From the IMG/VR virus record IMGVR_UViG_3300034050_000451, positions 62,001-126,000 of that record: a DNA stretch of 64,000 nucleotides; one strand, given 5' to 3'. How positions within the stretch are numbered: position 1 is the stretch's first letter; each line of letters opens with the position of its first letter. Below, piece after piece: positions 47,682 to 57,022 of this stretch. The notes below the pieces were generated by a model. That model was not told the origin of the DNA, searched no databases, and was given only the letters and a program-made list of their open reading frames with translations. The DNA is from a virus. A program made the translations under genes and the position numbers.

Positions 47682-48109
47682 ATATTGCCATTTAGGCAAT
47701 TGTCATCTGAAAGGACATCGTATTTGAACATCCAATATACCTCATAATAAGATAGTGATTTTTTAGAATTGCAGAATTGGATGATTTCTCGTTTGAACTC
47801 ATCTTGCTTTCCTTCTTTAACTTGTTCGTTTATCCACTCATTAGATGAGTAGTATTTTTCCCAATCGGATGTTTTACGAACCTTCTTTTTAAGAGGAGCT
47901 CTACCACCCATTCCGGCTGCCTTACGCTCCCCCTTAATTTTTGCAAGTTCTCTTACTCCGATTTTTACATTACGAACACTTTCAAGTGATTTCTTTCCAA
48001 TGTAGTATTTGCCGCTTGGGGTGTGTGTTATCATATAGATAAACCCAACAGCTTCTTCAGAGATTACATCTTCGGTAATCTCTTTATTTTCACATAACCA
48101 ATTTGACAT
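47648..48109 (-). CDS. GIY-YIG-like endonuclease
   Basis: A 153-residue protein with a GIY-YIG-type opening: GFIYMITHTPSGKYYIGKKS (residues 22-41), where FIY and YYIG take the GIY and YIG positions, followed by a basic region with KLSLESVRN and a KKKVRKTSDWEKYY segment and a C-terminal YYEVYWMFKYDVLSDDN helix with the Glu expected for metal binding. This form occurs in phage Seg-type and related endonucleases. Whether it is a free-standing homing nuclease or takes part in DNA repair cannot be told. The next gene downstream is far, and it shares a late-type transcript with the 70-residue gene upstream. Confidence 0.65.
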   Translation of the reverse strand: MSNWLCENKEITEDVISEEAVGFIYMITHTPSGKYYIGKKSLESVRNVKIGVRELAKIKGERKAAGMGGRAPLKKKVRKTSDWEKYYSSNEWINEQVKEGKQDEFKREIIQFCNSKKSLSYYEVYWMFKYDVLSDDNCLNGNISGKFYRKDLV

Positions 48110-48112
48110 AAA

Positions 48113-48325
48113 CTATTTTTTAAATTTATCAGAATAAGGTTTACCTGGAGCAAATCCAGAGGCACCTTGTCCTAATTTTCTTCCGCCAGCAGCTTCAATT
48201 GCTTTTTCATCTTTTGATAAATCTCTTCCGCCATCAGCTTCAAGTGGAGTTTTGTCACCACCTTTAATATTTGCTTTAGATGCAGCGGGTGGAGTTTTTG
48301 CTAATAATTCTTCTAATGTTGCCAT
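48113..48325 (-). CDS. Small Gly/Ala/Lys-rich protein of unknown function
   Basis: A 70-residue, probably disordered protein: a short helix at the N-terminus (MATLEELLAKTPPAAS) and then repeats of a GGR/GGK type (IKGGDKTPLEADGGRDLSKD, AAGGRKLGQGASG) without hydrophobic core. Candidate late motif at 48339-48347, 14 bases before the start. Its position after the tail genes and late motif suggests a minor virion or assembly protein. Confidence 0.5.
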   Translation of the reverse strand: MATLEELLAKTPPAASKANIKGGDKTPLEADGGRDLSKDEKAIEAAGGRKLGQGASGFAPGKPYSDKFKK

Positions 48326-48338
48326 AATTTTTGTTTAT

Positions 48339-48347
48339 TATAAATAT
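48339..48347 (-). promoter_or_regulatory. Candidate late promoter motif
   Basis: ATATTTATA on the gene strand, 14 bases before the 70-residue gene and directly after the stop region of the tail protein gene. Confidence 0.45.
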
Positions 48348-48350
48348 TAT

Positions 48351-49289
48351 TTAAGTATCGAAACGTACAATAAAATTAATAGGATAATCCGGTAATGATT
48401 TTATTGGTTTTGGTAATTTAGCTACTGCTACCATATTAAGTCCATCATCATATAATCCAATTGTTGTAATATATGGTGCTAAGTATGAACCAGTAGGGTC
48501 AACTGAACCACTATTGATATAATCATCAAAACTTCCAATAGATACCCCATCTAATTGAGAAACGTATGGATGTTGTGAATCACGAATTAATTTAAACCCA
48601 GGTTTATAATATGATGCAGTGGTAAACTGATTTGATGATAGTTTTTTATCTCTTCTATTTGTTACAATATCAATTTTTTCTGCACCTTGCTCATAAACAG
48701 CAGTTGGGTTTTGTGATACGTTAAATTCATTCTCATTAACTGATAGGAATATTTCATTCTCATAAATTGTCATTGTAGAACGATATGATATTTCAAAATT
48801 ACTAAGAGTTGTTTCATCAACAACATCTTTAGTAACTACAACTAATCCCCTATCGTAAAATACATTTCCTTTTATATTACCAGAATTATCTACCAAATTA
48901 GAATTACCATCATCAGTTACACTAACCGCTCCATATTGTAATTCCATTGTTCCTATTTTTATACCCTCACCATAATACTCCTGTGGTATTGATATTACAC
49001 CAATAGCATTACCCATAATTCTTTCATTAGTGGATGCATATGATTCACGATTACCAACTTCAGTTAATACCGATGCGGTTGCTGGATTTAAATAGAATTG
49101 TGCATATATTGAATCATACAAAGTTCGTTTGGATATACCATTGGAATTTGTATCGTCTGTTTCAGAATCATACAAATCACTTTGTAGTGTTCCATACAAT
49201 GGGGTAATATCAGTCTCATCCAAAGTCCACTCTTTGTAAACTTTGAAAGGTCTAACGATTACATCCGATTTTGGAATTTCTTTTATCAT
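48351..49289 (-). CDS. Virion structural protein (paralogue of the 401-residue protein)
   Basis: A 312-residue protein starting MIKEIPKSDVIVRPF. The frame is open 12 codons further to 49325, but those codons include the candidate late motif at 49306-49314 and lie close to the terminator of the previous gene, so the inner Met at 49289 is the better start. The C-terminal strand TTIGLYDDGLNMVAVAKLPKPI matches TTVGLLNDSNELIAVAKTSQPI of the 401-residue protein upstream, and both share an NREFNYS/ENEFNVSQNPT element, so they are paralogues with the same fold at the end. A baseplate or tail-fibre-adaptor role is likely in view of the neighbours. Confidence 0.65.
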   Translation of the reverse strand: MIKEIPKSDVIVRPFKVYKEWTLDETDITPLYGTLQSDLYDSETDDTNSNGISKRTLYDSIYAQFYLNPATASVLTEVGNRESYASTNERIMGNAIGVISIPQEYYGEGIKIGTMELQYGAVSVTDDGNSNLVDNSGNIKGNVFYDRGLVVVTKDVVDETTLSNFEISYRSTMTIYENEIFLSVNENEFNVSQNPTAVYEQGAEKIDIVTNRRDKKLSSNQFTTASYYKPGFKLIRDSQHPYVSQLDGVSIGSFDDYINSGSVDPTGSYLAPYITTIGLYDDGLNMVAVAKLPKPIKSLPDYPINFIVRFDT

Positions 49290-49305
49290 TCGAAATATAC
49301 TTTCA

Positions 49306-49314
49306 TATAAATAT
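49306..49314 (-). promoter_or_regulatory. Candidate late promoter motif that decides a start
   Basis: ATATTTATA on the gene strand, 17 bases before the start at 49289 of the 312-residue tail protein; it lies within the longer open frame, which argues against the upstream Met. Confidence 0.5.
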
Positions 49315-49320
49315 CTAATA

Positions 49321-49349
49321 AACAAAAAACCCCCTTATTCAGGGGGTTT
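49321..49349 (-). terminator. Intrinsic terminator after the 401-residue structural gene
   Basis: On the gene strand AAACCCCCT (49349-49341) pairs perfectly with AGGGGGTTT (49335-49327) over a 5-base loop, followed by T-rich sequence; 30 bases after the stop. Confidence 0.9.
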
Positions 49350-49379
49350 CTATAATTTAGGGTTTATTAATTTCTAATT

Positions 49380-50585
49380 TTAGAATGATAATTTAACTTT
49401 TATAAGTACCTCTTTATCAAATGATTTGTTTATAGGTTGAGATGTTTTAGCTACTGCGATTAATTCGTTTGAATCGTTTAATAATCCTACTGTTGTTATG
49501 AATGTTTGTGGGTCAGTTTCGAAAGTTGTTTCTACAAATGTTCCATCAGTATTTGTGTACGTTGGGTTATTTGAATAGTTGAACTCTCTATTTGTTGCTC
49601 TAACAAAGAAATGTTGTGTAGAAACGTTTTCAGTTCTACGAGCTTCAAAATCTGCACCATTAGCAATTGCTTGTACTAATCTTTTGTGATTTTGTTGTTC
49701 TGCTGCTACTGATATAGAACCACTAACATTAACAGACGTTGTTCCCCAAGGTTTAACAGTACCAATTGTTGTACCAATTGCGGTTGGGTTTAATATAATA
49801 ATACCTCTATCAGGATAGAACAATCCAAATCCTTCGTTTGTAGAAGATGTTGTTGTATTGATTGTAGCTTCGTTTTCAGTACCTAAGTTAAGTGAACCAC
49901 TTACTACTTTAAATACTCTACCAGCTTTACCTAATGTATCACCAAATTTCTTACCACTATCATCAATGAAAGTGAAAACTCCATTTGAACCAGAAACGGT
50001 CATTGACCAGTTTCCTGCATCCATCTTTTCTCTATATCTTGCTCTATTTAATGTGATAGCGTAGATTGAATTTGAATCATTAGCTATACCACTTCCATTT
50101 TCAAATGAGAATTGTGTATCAGTTGGGTCTAATAGAATAGAACGATATTGTGCGTAAGTTGCTTTAGAAGCAAGTAATGCATTATCATCATTCTGAAGTG
50201 ATACTGAACCACTACCATTCACATGTCCATAAGCTACACCGAATTGAACTTCAGCAGCAGTATCCGTTCTTGGGTCAGTACTATACACATCATAATAGTA
50301 ATTACCACTTTGGGCTACTTGCGTTGATGAAGTATAAGCTGCGGTTAGGGAACCAGCATCTCCACTCCATATTCCAGTTGTTACGATTTCTACTTTTGCA
50401 TTTACTTTATCGAATTCACCGAATCTTTTGTAAACTCCAGTAGATACTCCAGCACCTGCTTGTAGTTGTTGTCCAGCCGGTAGGGCTGAATTTAAAAGAG
50501 CTACGATATCATTACTATCGATTTGCCCTCCAGCTGCTAGTGCTGCGATTTGGGATGCGATTTGTGGGTTGTTTATAATTGCCAT
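49380..50585 (-). CDS. Abundant virion structural protein (tail/baseplate)
   Basis: A 401-residue protein of beta-rich, Ser/Thr/Asn-rich virion type. The N-terminal helix region (MAIINNPQIASQIAALAAGG, DIVALLNSALPAGQQLQAG) is followed by a beta domain with VYKRFGEFDKVNAKVEI, and the end carries the NREFNYSNNPTYTN and TTVGLLNDSNELIAVAK elements shared with the paralogue next to it. A strong terminator follows the gene, which suggests a high-copy product, for example a baseplate or tail-spike component. It does not show the marks of T4 sheath gp18 or tube gp19. Confidence 0.65.
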   Translation of the reverse strand: MAIINNPQIASQIAALAAGGQIDSNDIVALLNSALPAGQQLQAGAGVSTGVYKRFGEFDKVNAKVEIVTTGIWSGDAGSLTAAYTSSTQVAQSGNYYYDVYSTDPRTDTAAEVQFGVAYGHVNGSGSVSLQNDDNALLASKATYAQYRSILLDPTDTQFSFENGSGIANDSNSIYAITLNRARYREKMDAGNWSMTVSGSNGVFTFIDDSGKKFGDTLGKAGRVFKVVSGSLNLGTENEATINTTTSSTNEGFGLFYPDRGIIILNPTAIGTTIGTVKPWGTTSVNVSGSISVAAEQQNHKRLVQAIANGADFEARRTENVSTQHFFVRATNREFNYSNNPTYTNTDGTFVETTFETDPQTFITTVGLLNDSNELIAVAKTSQPINKSFDKEVLIKVKLSF

Positions 50586-50599
50586 ATCTTATTTTCCTT

Positions 50600-51223
50600 T
50601 TATGCTCTATATGTTACAGTTACAGGAATAGTTTGTGAACCTCCAGTTTCGTTACCATAAACAGTTATTGTTGTTGAAATATTTGTAGTTAACGATGGAT
50701 TTGGTGTAAATGCAAATGATAAACCATTTACTACTTGTGCAGTAGTTGTGATTTCCTCACCTAAAAATACCGGTACAGTTCCTGCCCCAGCTGCCCCTTG
50801 CGATACTGATAATGTTCCAGCTCTTTGGTCAGCTAATACAACAGTGTATCCAGCGTTTGTATTTCCAGCAGGAGAAGTTGTTGGAGAAAGAGAAACGATT
50901 CCCTCATTCTGAAAAACTCCTATTGATGGAATACCCAATGATACAATTGGAATTTGTGTTGTACCCTTTGGTAGTGTAACTAATTTATAACGTAATACCT
51001 GCGTTTCATCAGGCGATGCTTCCAAAATTGGAATTGCTTTTATTGCCGAATCATAATATGCACTTCCTTTTGGATGAGCTGGTTCGTACAATGTATAATC
51101 AATCTCATCATCACCTAATGCAAATTTGGTTATGTTAAGAGATTGACCCGATGCCAATTTTTGTCTACCTTTTTTGGTAAGAATAGCATCTACTGTAATT
51201 GATGTGTTATTTAAATATCCCAT
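50600..51223 (-). CDS. Virion structural protein, T4-like phage tail type
   Basis: A 207-residue protein. Its start, LNNTSITVDAILTKKGRQKL followed by ITKFALGDDEIDYTLY, is a motif I associate with tail proteins of T4-like phages and with the N-terminal segments of phage collar or fibre-adaptor proteins (an LTxxGRxxL segment, then FxxGDDxIDY). The second half is a beta domain. Candidate late motif at 51251-51259; 14 bases separate it from the 401-residue gene, which probably shares its transcript and terminator. Confidence 0.6.
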   Translation of the reverse strand: MGYLNNTSITVDAILTKKGRQKLASGQSLNITKFALGDDEIDYTLYEPAHPKGSAYYDSAIKAIPILEASPDETQVLRYKLVTLPKGTTQIPIVSLGIPSIGVFQNEGIVSLSPTTSPAGNTNAGYTVVLADQRAGTLSVSQGAAGAGTVPVFLGEEITTTAQVVNGLSFAFTPNPSLTTNISTTITVYGNETGGSQTIPVTVTYRA

Positions 51224-51250
51224 AATTTTTTATTATCCCTTTTGATATAC

Positions 51251-51259
51251 TATAAATAT
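51251..51259 (-). promoter_or_regulatory. Candidate late promoter motif
   Basis: ATATTTATA on the gene strand, 28 bases before the 207-residue structural gene. Confidence 0.5.
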
Positions 51260-51287
51260 AACTTTTTTTAAATTTAATTAATTTTGA

Positions 51288-54200
51288 TTAGTCAACCTCC
51301 AATATTGGTTCACCTGAACCTCTACCAGTATTAGCCACTCTAAGAATGTTAGGATTAGTAGTAAATATTTCAACCGGGTCTAATCCATCAGGCGTTGTAG
51401 TTGATGTTTGTTGTGAACCTTCGAAAAATGAATATTTTAATCCTTGTGTTAAATTATTTTTATAACGATAATGTGATGGGAAGTAACCATTTAATGGAGT
51501 TACCTCTATTACATTATTACCAATCGATGGTGGAGTTGCCCCAACCGGTACAATTGATACATTATACCTATAATTAGTTACTTCTTGAATTTCGTACTTA
51601 ATTTGTTCATTATTTGTTGTTGCCGGCCAACCTTCAGTTTGAACACTTACTTTTTCTATATAAGATTCCTTAACTTTATATATTTGCTTTCTTGATGAAG
51701 TCATATTACCAAATATATCTAATGTTGTCAACGAACCAGTTCCATTTAATGCATATAATCCAAATCCTGCCAAATCCAATGATTTATCATCCATTCCAAT
51801 TTGTGTAGATGAGAATGAATCAACAGTAGATTCTAATTTGGAACCATTTGGAATTTCAATTTCTACTTCATAAGTTGGATATGAACCTTCTAATACCGTA
51901 ACATCTTCTAATTCAATTAATGAATCATATGTAGGATAATCAACTAATAATCTTGTAATTTCATCTGAATTAATGGTTGCTTCATAGTTATCCATTTGAA
52001 ATGAAAACTCAACATTATCAGTTGTATTAATAGATGTATCATGTACATTATAAGTAGATTCAACTTCTATATTATCACGTGTATCAATTGATGATTCATA
52101 ATCACCCCTTTCAGCTGCTGGTTGTTTCCATTTAGTTTTACTTCTTTCTAAATAATGTGGTTCAATTAATAAACCTTTAGAAACACTAGCTCTAGCCGGA
52201 ACTAAATCTTGTAATACATCAAATAATGATTTGTCGATTTGTCTAACTAACTGAATGTATTCATAAATATCTCTATCTAATCTTTCAAAATAGTATTCTC
52301 TTAAAATTCTAAGTTCGTTGTAATCATCCTTATATTCATCAGCAGGTGCACCAATATAATTGTCAATGTTGAATGAACCAAATGATTTTAAGATATCCAT
52401 ATTCAATTCCTTAACAGGCGAAAAGAATAATCCTAATCTATTTGAATCAACTGGTGCTCTATCAAATGCTTTTTTGGTTGCTCTAACTTTGTGAGATAAA
52501 TCACCAACTAAAGTTTGTTGTTCAAATCTAATTTTATCAGATTGATTAAATCCTAATGACGGTACGTTTGCCGTTACAGTCCTATCATATGGAGTATATT
52601 GGTATGGATAAATGCTTGATGATGGGAATGATACAGTTGTACCATATGTTACACCATAAGCTTGAGAAACCGCAACATTCAATAAGTTGTTATCGGCTGT
52701 TCTATCTTTTGGGTATTCAAAATCAAATCTAACCCATAAATCTTCAGTAGATGCTGTATATGAATTTCCATTGGTTGCATCAGGTAGAAGTGTATGTGTT
52801 TCAATTACACCATCTTCCAATGGTTGTTTCCATAAACGGAACTCATCCATTGAACCACTTAATGCATATCCAATTTTAATCAAACTACCAGTATTCCAAG
52901 AAGTATTACCAGTTAATACTAATGGTGCCGATGTTACTTGCGTTCTAATTCTATCACCCAATGCATCCTTTGCAATAATTTGAAAAGATGAATTAGCTCC
53001 AACTAATGTTCTATTAATTACAATCTCAGTATATTCATCATTGAATATATTAAATTCAGATGTGGATGCGGATGCTACTAATCCAGTCGATGCTGATACA
53101 TAAAAATCTAATGTACCAAATGTACCCTTTGTATTAGTAACTCCCAGTTTCCAATTTTGAATAGAACCACTTTCAGCTTTTACAATACCATAATTACCCG
53201 GCTGAGTTAGATTAACTCTTAACTCAACTGAATTTGGATATGTACCACTTACTTCTTTCCAATCCGTTTGAACATATTCATTTGTATTGGTAAAGTTAAT
53301 AGCTGCCGTTCTATCATCAAATGTAAATTTGGTGCTACCACCCAATGTTGGGTCTTGTGGTCCACCAAACTCCATAATAGTTAATAGAGATTGTGGTACT
53401 CCATAACAAGCCATTACAGCTTTTAAAGAACGAGCCGTACCTTTATGTTTTAATAAATAAGGTAAGTTGTTTAATATTCTTCTCCAAACTTCTTCGTTTG
53501 CAGATTTTAAACTTGTACCATATTTTTCAGTTCCATCTTTGTTTTGTCCAAATGCATACTCCCATAGGAATTGAGAATCGTATGCACGTTTCCCCTCCCA
53601 TCCCATTGATTCCAACATTTGGAATACCAATTCATCTGAGAATCCATTTGAAGTGGCTTGGTTAAGATTTTTTAATTGTTTTAATGAATTTATGTATGCC
53701 CAAATGATATCAAAGTGCTGTCCAATCATATCTAAGAATAACATATATTCTTCATTGTCATAATCCTCTTTGATAAATCTAGGAAGATTATTATTTAGAT
53801 AGTTTGGATTATACTTATCATAATCATCAGCCACACTTATAATAGTATCATACCAATCAATTGCCGTATTACTTGTAGTTGCTACAATTGTATTAGAAAC
53901 TTTTGGATATGCTAAAGAATTTGTTGATGTATATAAGAATGTTTCAAATCCATCAAATGAACCAATTAAATTATTAATATTATCTAATTGTTTATTTGCT
54001 TCAATTTGAGATAGAATATTGTAAGAAGGAGTTTCGTACTCTAAAAATAAATCATTTTCGGTTAATAAATAATAATCATTCTCCGTTGTTAAATAAGTTA
54101 ATACAACATTTTGAGAAGAAACTGAGTTATAGGTTGTTTGGTATGTTTCTAATAATTGAATCTTATACCAAAAGTTTTTAACTCTTTCAGCAGATGAACC

Positions 54201-55544
54201 AAAATGTACATAGTTATCAAAGGTATATGTTGAACCAGATACATATTCAATATTTAATTGAGATGTATCAATATCATTATTTGTTATATACTTTTGTATT
54301 AATGATGTTGATGTAGTTGAACCACTTGCAATCAAATCAGCAAAGATTTGCATTCCAGTTCCATTATCAGTTTCTAATGTAAAATTAGGTCCTTTTAATG
54401 GTTGACATAAACTATCTAATTTACCAACCAATGTAACCATTTCAATCATTGGTTCCGTTTGTGCCTTTGTTATCCAAACTTTTTGGTTTGGTTGCACAGA
54501 CGTTGGTAATGGTTCGTATAATTTAAGGATTAATGAATCCTCAGTTGGAGATAATACTGCTTTATCAATATTACTCTCATCTAATCCAGTCCAAGTTGTA
54601 ATTACTTTGTTATCACCATTACCTAAATGTAATAAGTGAGTTAAGAATTTAGATTCATCAAATATTTTTCTATCGAACTGAGCAACAAATCCTTCAACAA
54701 TTCTATTGATTGCTAAATCTCTTGGTATCTCTAAGTCACCCTTATCAAATAGGATAGGAATAAATTCAATAGGCCCCGTTACAACTTCTTTACCTGCAGT
54801 ATTATATGGTATTAATTTAAGAGGAATTGTTACTTTATCAGTAGTAGATTGGTTTATATTAACCATATCTCCATTTCTTCTAAAATCAGATTGAGCTATG
54901 CCATCTTCCAAATTAACTGAAATTTCTTTTTTAGTTAATTTAGTACTAATTGGAGTAGCCGTTTCAAAAACACTAGCTGGGTATTTCTCAACTAATTGTT
55001 TTACATTAAATGTTTGCGTACCCTTTGGTGAAACTTGAATATAATCAGTTGAATTACCAACATATATTCTAACATATGTAGTATCAACAGAATTCCAACT
55101 AATATCAAAGTTTACATCATACCCAATAAAATCAGCACCTCTAACTACTTTAGGATAACTAATTTCTCTAATATCAGGCACATTTACAAATACATCATCA
55201 ACTACATTAATGAAAATATCTAAACCAAATTCAGATACATTTATTGATTCTTGAGTAGGTTGATTTGTAACAATACTTTGAGCTACAGTTATTGGAGCTG
55301 GTTTGATTTGTTCCCTTATAGGATTATTTGTAAGTAATCCAATTTCATTTTTAGGTGTTGTTGGAAATGTAATTGGTGTTATTGGAATTGTTATAGGTGG
55401 TTGTGATACAATTGTCGCACCTCCACCGCCGCCTCCTCCTCCATAATTTGGAAAATTAAAGCCACCGCCTCCACCACCATCATTGATGAATGAAAATCCA
55501 CCCTCTGTGTTGGAACCTAAATCCGTTTGTAGTGCTCTTATCAT
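51288..55544 (-). CDS. Large baseplate/tail protein with LamG-like domain
   Basis: A 1418-residue protein. Residues 8-45 hold two glycine runs (GGGGGGFNF, GGGGGGGG) and a Pro/Ile/Thr-rich stretch. The next region has beta domains and a helical segment (about 560-720) with RFIKEDYDNEEYMLFLDMIG and FQMLESMGWEGKRAYDSQF. Residues about 745-960 look like a LamG/concanavalin-type sandwich (FDDRTAAINFTNT, GSMDEFRLWKQPLEDG), often used for sugar binding. The C-terminal 400 residues are beta-rich. It starts MIRALQTDLGSN, alike the MIQALQYDDFN of the next gene. A baseplate arm or periphery protein is likely. Confidence 0.65.
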   Translation of the reverse strand: MIRALQTDLGSNTEGGFSFINDGGGGGGFNFPNYGGGGGGGGATIVSQPPITIPITPITFPTTPKNEIGLLTNNPIREQIKPAPITVAQSIVTNQPTQESINVSEFGLDIFINVVDDVFVNVPDIREISYPKVVRGADFIGYDVNFDISWNSVDTTYVRIYVGNSTDYIQVSPKGTQTFNVKQLVEKYPASVFETATPISTKLTKKEISVNLEDGIAQSDFRRNGDMVNINQSTTDKVTIPLKLIPYNTAGKEVVTGPIEFIPILFDKGDLEIPRDLAINRIVEGFVAQFDRKIFDESKFLTHLLHLGNGDNKVITTWTGLDESNIDKAVLSPTEDSLILKLYEPLPTSVQPNQKVWITKAQTEPMIEMVTLVGKLDSLCQPLKGPNFTLETDNGTGMQIFADLIASGSTTSTSLIQKYITNNDIDTSQLNIEYVSGSTYTFDNYVHFGSSAERVKNFWYKIQLLETYQTTYNSVSSQNVVLTYLTTENDYYLLTENDLFLEYETPSYNILSQIEANKQLDNINNLIGSFDGFETFLYTSTNSLAYPKVSNTIVATTSNTAIDWYDTIISVADDYDKYNPNYLNNNLPRFIKEDYDNEEYMLFLDMIGQHFDIIWAYINSLKQLKNLNQATSNGFSDELVFQMLESMGWEGKRAYDSQFLWEYAFGQNKDGTEKYGTSLKSANEEVWRRILNNLPYLLKHKGTARSLKAVMACYGVPQSLLTIMEFGGPQDPTLGGSTKFTFDDRTAAINFTNTNEYVQTDWKEVSGTYPNSVELRVNLTQPGNYGIVKAESGSIQNWKLGVTNTKGTFGTLDFYVSASTGLVASASTSEFNIFNDEYTEIVINRTLVGANSSFQIIAKDALGDRIRTQVTSAPLVLTGNTSWNTGSLIKIGYALSGSMDEFRLWKQPLEDGVIETHTLLPDATNGNSYTASTEDLWVRFDFEYPKDRTADNNLLNVAVSQAYGVTYGTTVSFPSSSIYPYQYTPYDRTVTANVPSLGFNQSDKIRFEQQTLVGDLSHKVRATKKAFDRAPVDSNRLGLFFSPVKELNMDILKSFGSFNIDNYIGAPADEYKDDYNELRILREYYFERLDRDIYEYIQLVRQIDKSLFDVLQDLVPARASVSKGLLIEPHYLERSKTKWKQPAAERGDYESSIDTRDNIEVESTYNVHDTSINTTDNVEFSFQMDNYEATINSDEITRLLVDYPTYDSLIELEDVTVLEGSYPTYEVEIEIPNGSKLESTVDSFSSTQIGMDDKSLDLAGFGLYALNGTGSLTTLDIFGNMTSSRKQIYKVKESYIEKVSVQTEGWPATTNNEQIKYEIQEVTNYRYNVSIVPVGATPPSIGNNVIEVTPLNGYFPSHYRYKNNLTQGLKYSFFEGSQQTSTTTPDGLDPVEIFTTNPNILRVANTGRGSGEPILEVD

Positions 55545-55548
55545 ATCT

Positions 55549-55557
55549 TATAAATAT
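55549..55557 (-). promoter_or_regulatory. Late-type motif directly before ATG
   Basis: ATATTTATA on the gene strand only 5 bases before the ATG at 55544. If it is a promoter, the mRNA would be nearly leaderless; alternatively it is a translation signal. Confidence 0.35.
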
Positions 55558-55591
55558 CCAATTTATAATTCTTATTTGTCTTATTTACCAC

Positions 55592-57004
55592 TTATCTAAA
55601 GTTTTGTTCCCTATTTCTACTAGGTCCTCCACCTCCACCATAAGGTGAACCACCTCCACCTGATGATGGTTTTGGTGTTACTGTAACTGGTTTTGGTGTT
55701 CCTATTGATGGAGTTCCTCCACCAGCATAAGGATTAGATACTACCTTTGGTGGTGTTGATACTACTACCTCAGTAAGAACTTCACGAGATGGTCCTCCAC
55801 CTCCACTATATGGATTTGTTGTTATTTTTATAGGTGCTTCAACCGGTCTTACTTCATTTTCATAATCACTTAATGAAAATGGAAAAATCTTAGCACCATA
55901 TTTACCAATATTTTTAAATACAGAATGTGGTATTGTTATTCCAGCTACATCACCATCCTGTAAATCATCAAACTCCAATATATCTTGTCCAATAATAACA
56001 GTAACAGCTTTAACATCTGCGTTTTTTAAAAATCCAATAGGTACACCTAACTTAGAATTTATGTTATATATTATTGATTGCTTTTTTAATAATGTTATTT
56101 GTGGGTTTAATGCAGGTCTAGGTGCTTTAACCAACTCAGTTGTAATTGTTATTGATGCGTTATTATTTAATGTTATATTATAACTTAAACTTTCATTTGG
56201 CGCTGCTGATATTGGTGGTCTTGTATTTGATTGTATTTGTGTTATTCTGTATAGTGAAGTATTTGCGGATTCTACTTTAAATGTAGTTCCACTAATATCA
56301 GAATATGGAGTTGAACCATTATCAGGAAAAAACTCAACACTTCCATTTTTTACAACCCTAACCGAATTACCAGCACCACTTACGTTTACAGTAAAATTAT
56401 ATAAAGCGGTATCATTTTCAACTGATTGTTGGGTTAAATTAAAATTTAAATTTGAAACAACAGATGAAACAGCGGCTGTTGTATTTGTTGATTGTTCCAC
56501 ATCATTTATATAATGCTTTACTTTCATTTGAGTTGATGTAATTCCCAATGTACCCAATGATGATAAATCAGGTAAATTAAATATATTAAGGAATGGTCTA
56601 TTAATAATAGTTGCACCATTTGGATTTTCTAATGAAATTACATATTTATCACTACTGGTGTATCCTTGTTTTTCTATTGTTATTACCTTATCACCATTTT
56701 TTAATTCTTCTTTACTAAAAGTTAAATTTTCTGATGTTGTTTTTGATGAATTTATACCATTAATATAAATACTTGCACCAGCTATGTTTGATGTTATTTG
56801 AAATGTTCTATTAGATGGTGTTGCTATAATTGTTGGCGTAGGTACAGCTATTGGTGTTGGTGTAATAAAAGTACTACCACCACCGCCGCCACCGCCGCCA
56901 CCACCAAAAGATAAGTTTGAACCGAAATTACCAAATTGGTTTTCGCCAAACCCATTACCAAAGGAGTTTAAATTAAAATCATCATATTGTAATGCTTGTA
57001 TCAT
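55592..57004 (-). CDS. PEGA-domain virion protein with Gly-rich ends
   Basis: A 470-residue protein. It starts MIQALQYDDFNLNSFGNGFG, has a run of ten glycines near residue 36-45, then a PEGA domain at about 66-125 (FQITSNIAGASIYINGINS ... VITIEKQGYTS), a carbohydrate- or cell-surface-binding beta fold. A second beta region follows, and the C-terminal 90 residues are Pro/Gly/Ser-rich with repeats of NPYSGGGGPSREV and NPYAGGGTPS. The ending GPSRNREQNFR pairs with similar C-terminal SGGG elements in the next protein. It belongs to the baseplate cluster; the Gly-rich parts may mediate protein contacts in the structure. Confidence 0.65.
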   Translation of the reverse strand: MIQALQYDDFNLNSFGNGFGENQFGNFGSNLSFGGGGGGGGGGSTFITPTPIAVPTPTIIATPSNRTFQITSNIAGASIYINGINSSKTTSENLTFSKEELKNGDKVITIEKQGYTSSDKYVISLENPNGATIINRPFLNIFNLPDLSSLGTLGITSTQMKVKHYINDVEQSTNTTAAVSSVVSNLNFNLTQQSVENDTALYNFTVNVSGAGNSVRVVKNGSVEFFPDNGSTPYSDISGTTFKVESANTSLYRITQIQSNTRPPISAAPNESLSYNITLNNNASITITTELVKAPRPALNPQITLLKKQSIIYNINSKLGVPIGFLKNADVKAVTVIIGQDILEFDDLQDGDVAGITIPHSVFKNIGKYGAKIFPFSLSDYENEVRPVEAPIKITTNPYSGGGGPSREVLTEVVVSTPPKVVSNPYAGGGTPSIGTPKPVTVTPKPSSGGGGSPYGGGGGPSRNREQNFR

Positions 57005-57008
57005 ATCT

Positions 57009-57017
57009 TATAAATAT
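57009..57017 (-). promoter_or_regulatory. Late-type motif directly before ATG
   Basis: ATATTTATA on the gene strand 5 bases before the ATG at 57004, the same spacing and flanks (AAGATATG) as at 55549. Confidence 0.35.
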
Positions 57018-57022
57018 CAAAT

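Noticed and set aside
47458-47691. Open frame of 77 codons on the minus strand between the GIY-YIG gene and the 66-residue gene
   Set aside because: Its repeated protein pattern (VENF..WY.GKF) is the translation of the duplicated 56-bp promoter unit, and it overlaps real genes at both ends; it is regulatory DNA, not a protein.
49380-50585. Calling the 401-residue protein tail sheath gp18 or tube gp19
   Set aside because: It is expressed strongly by the look of its terminator, but none of the usual sheath or tube segments can be recognised and its paralogue next door argues for a baseplate or appendage protein.
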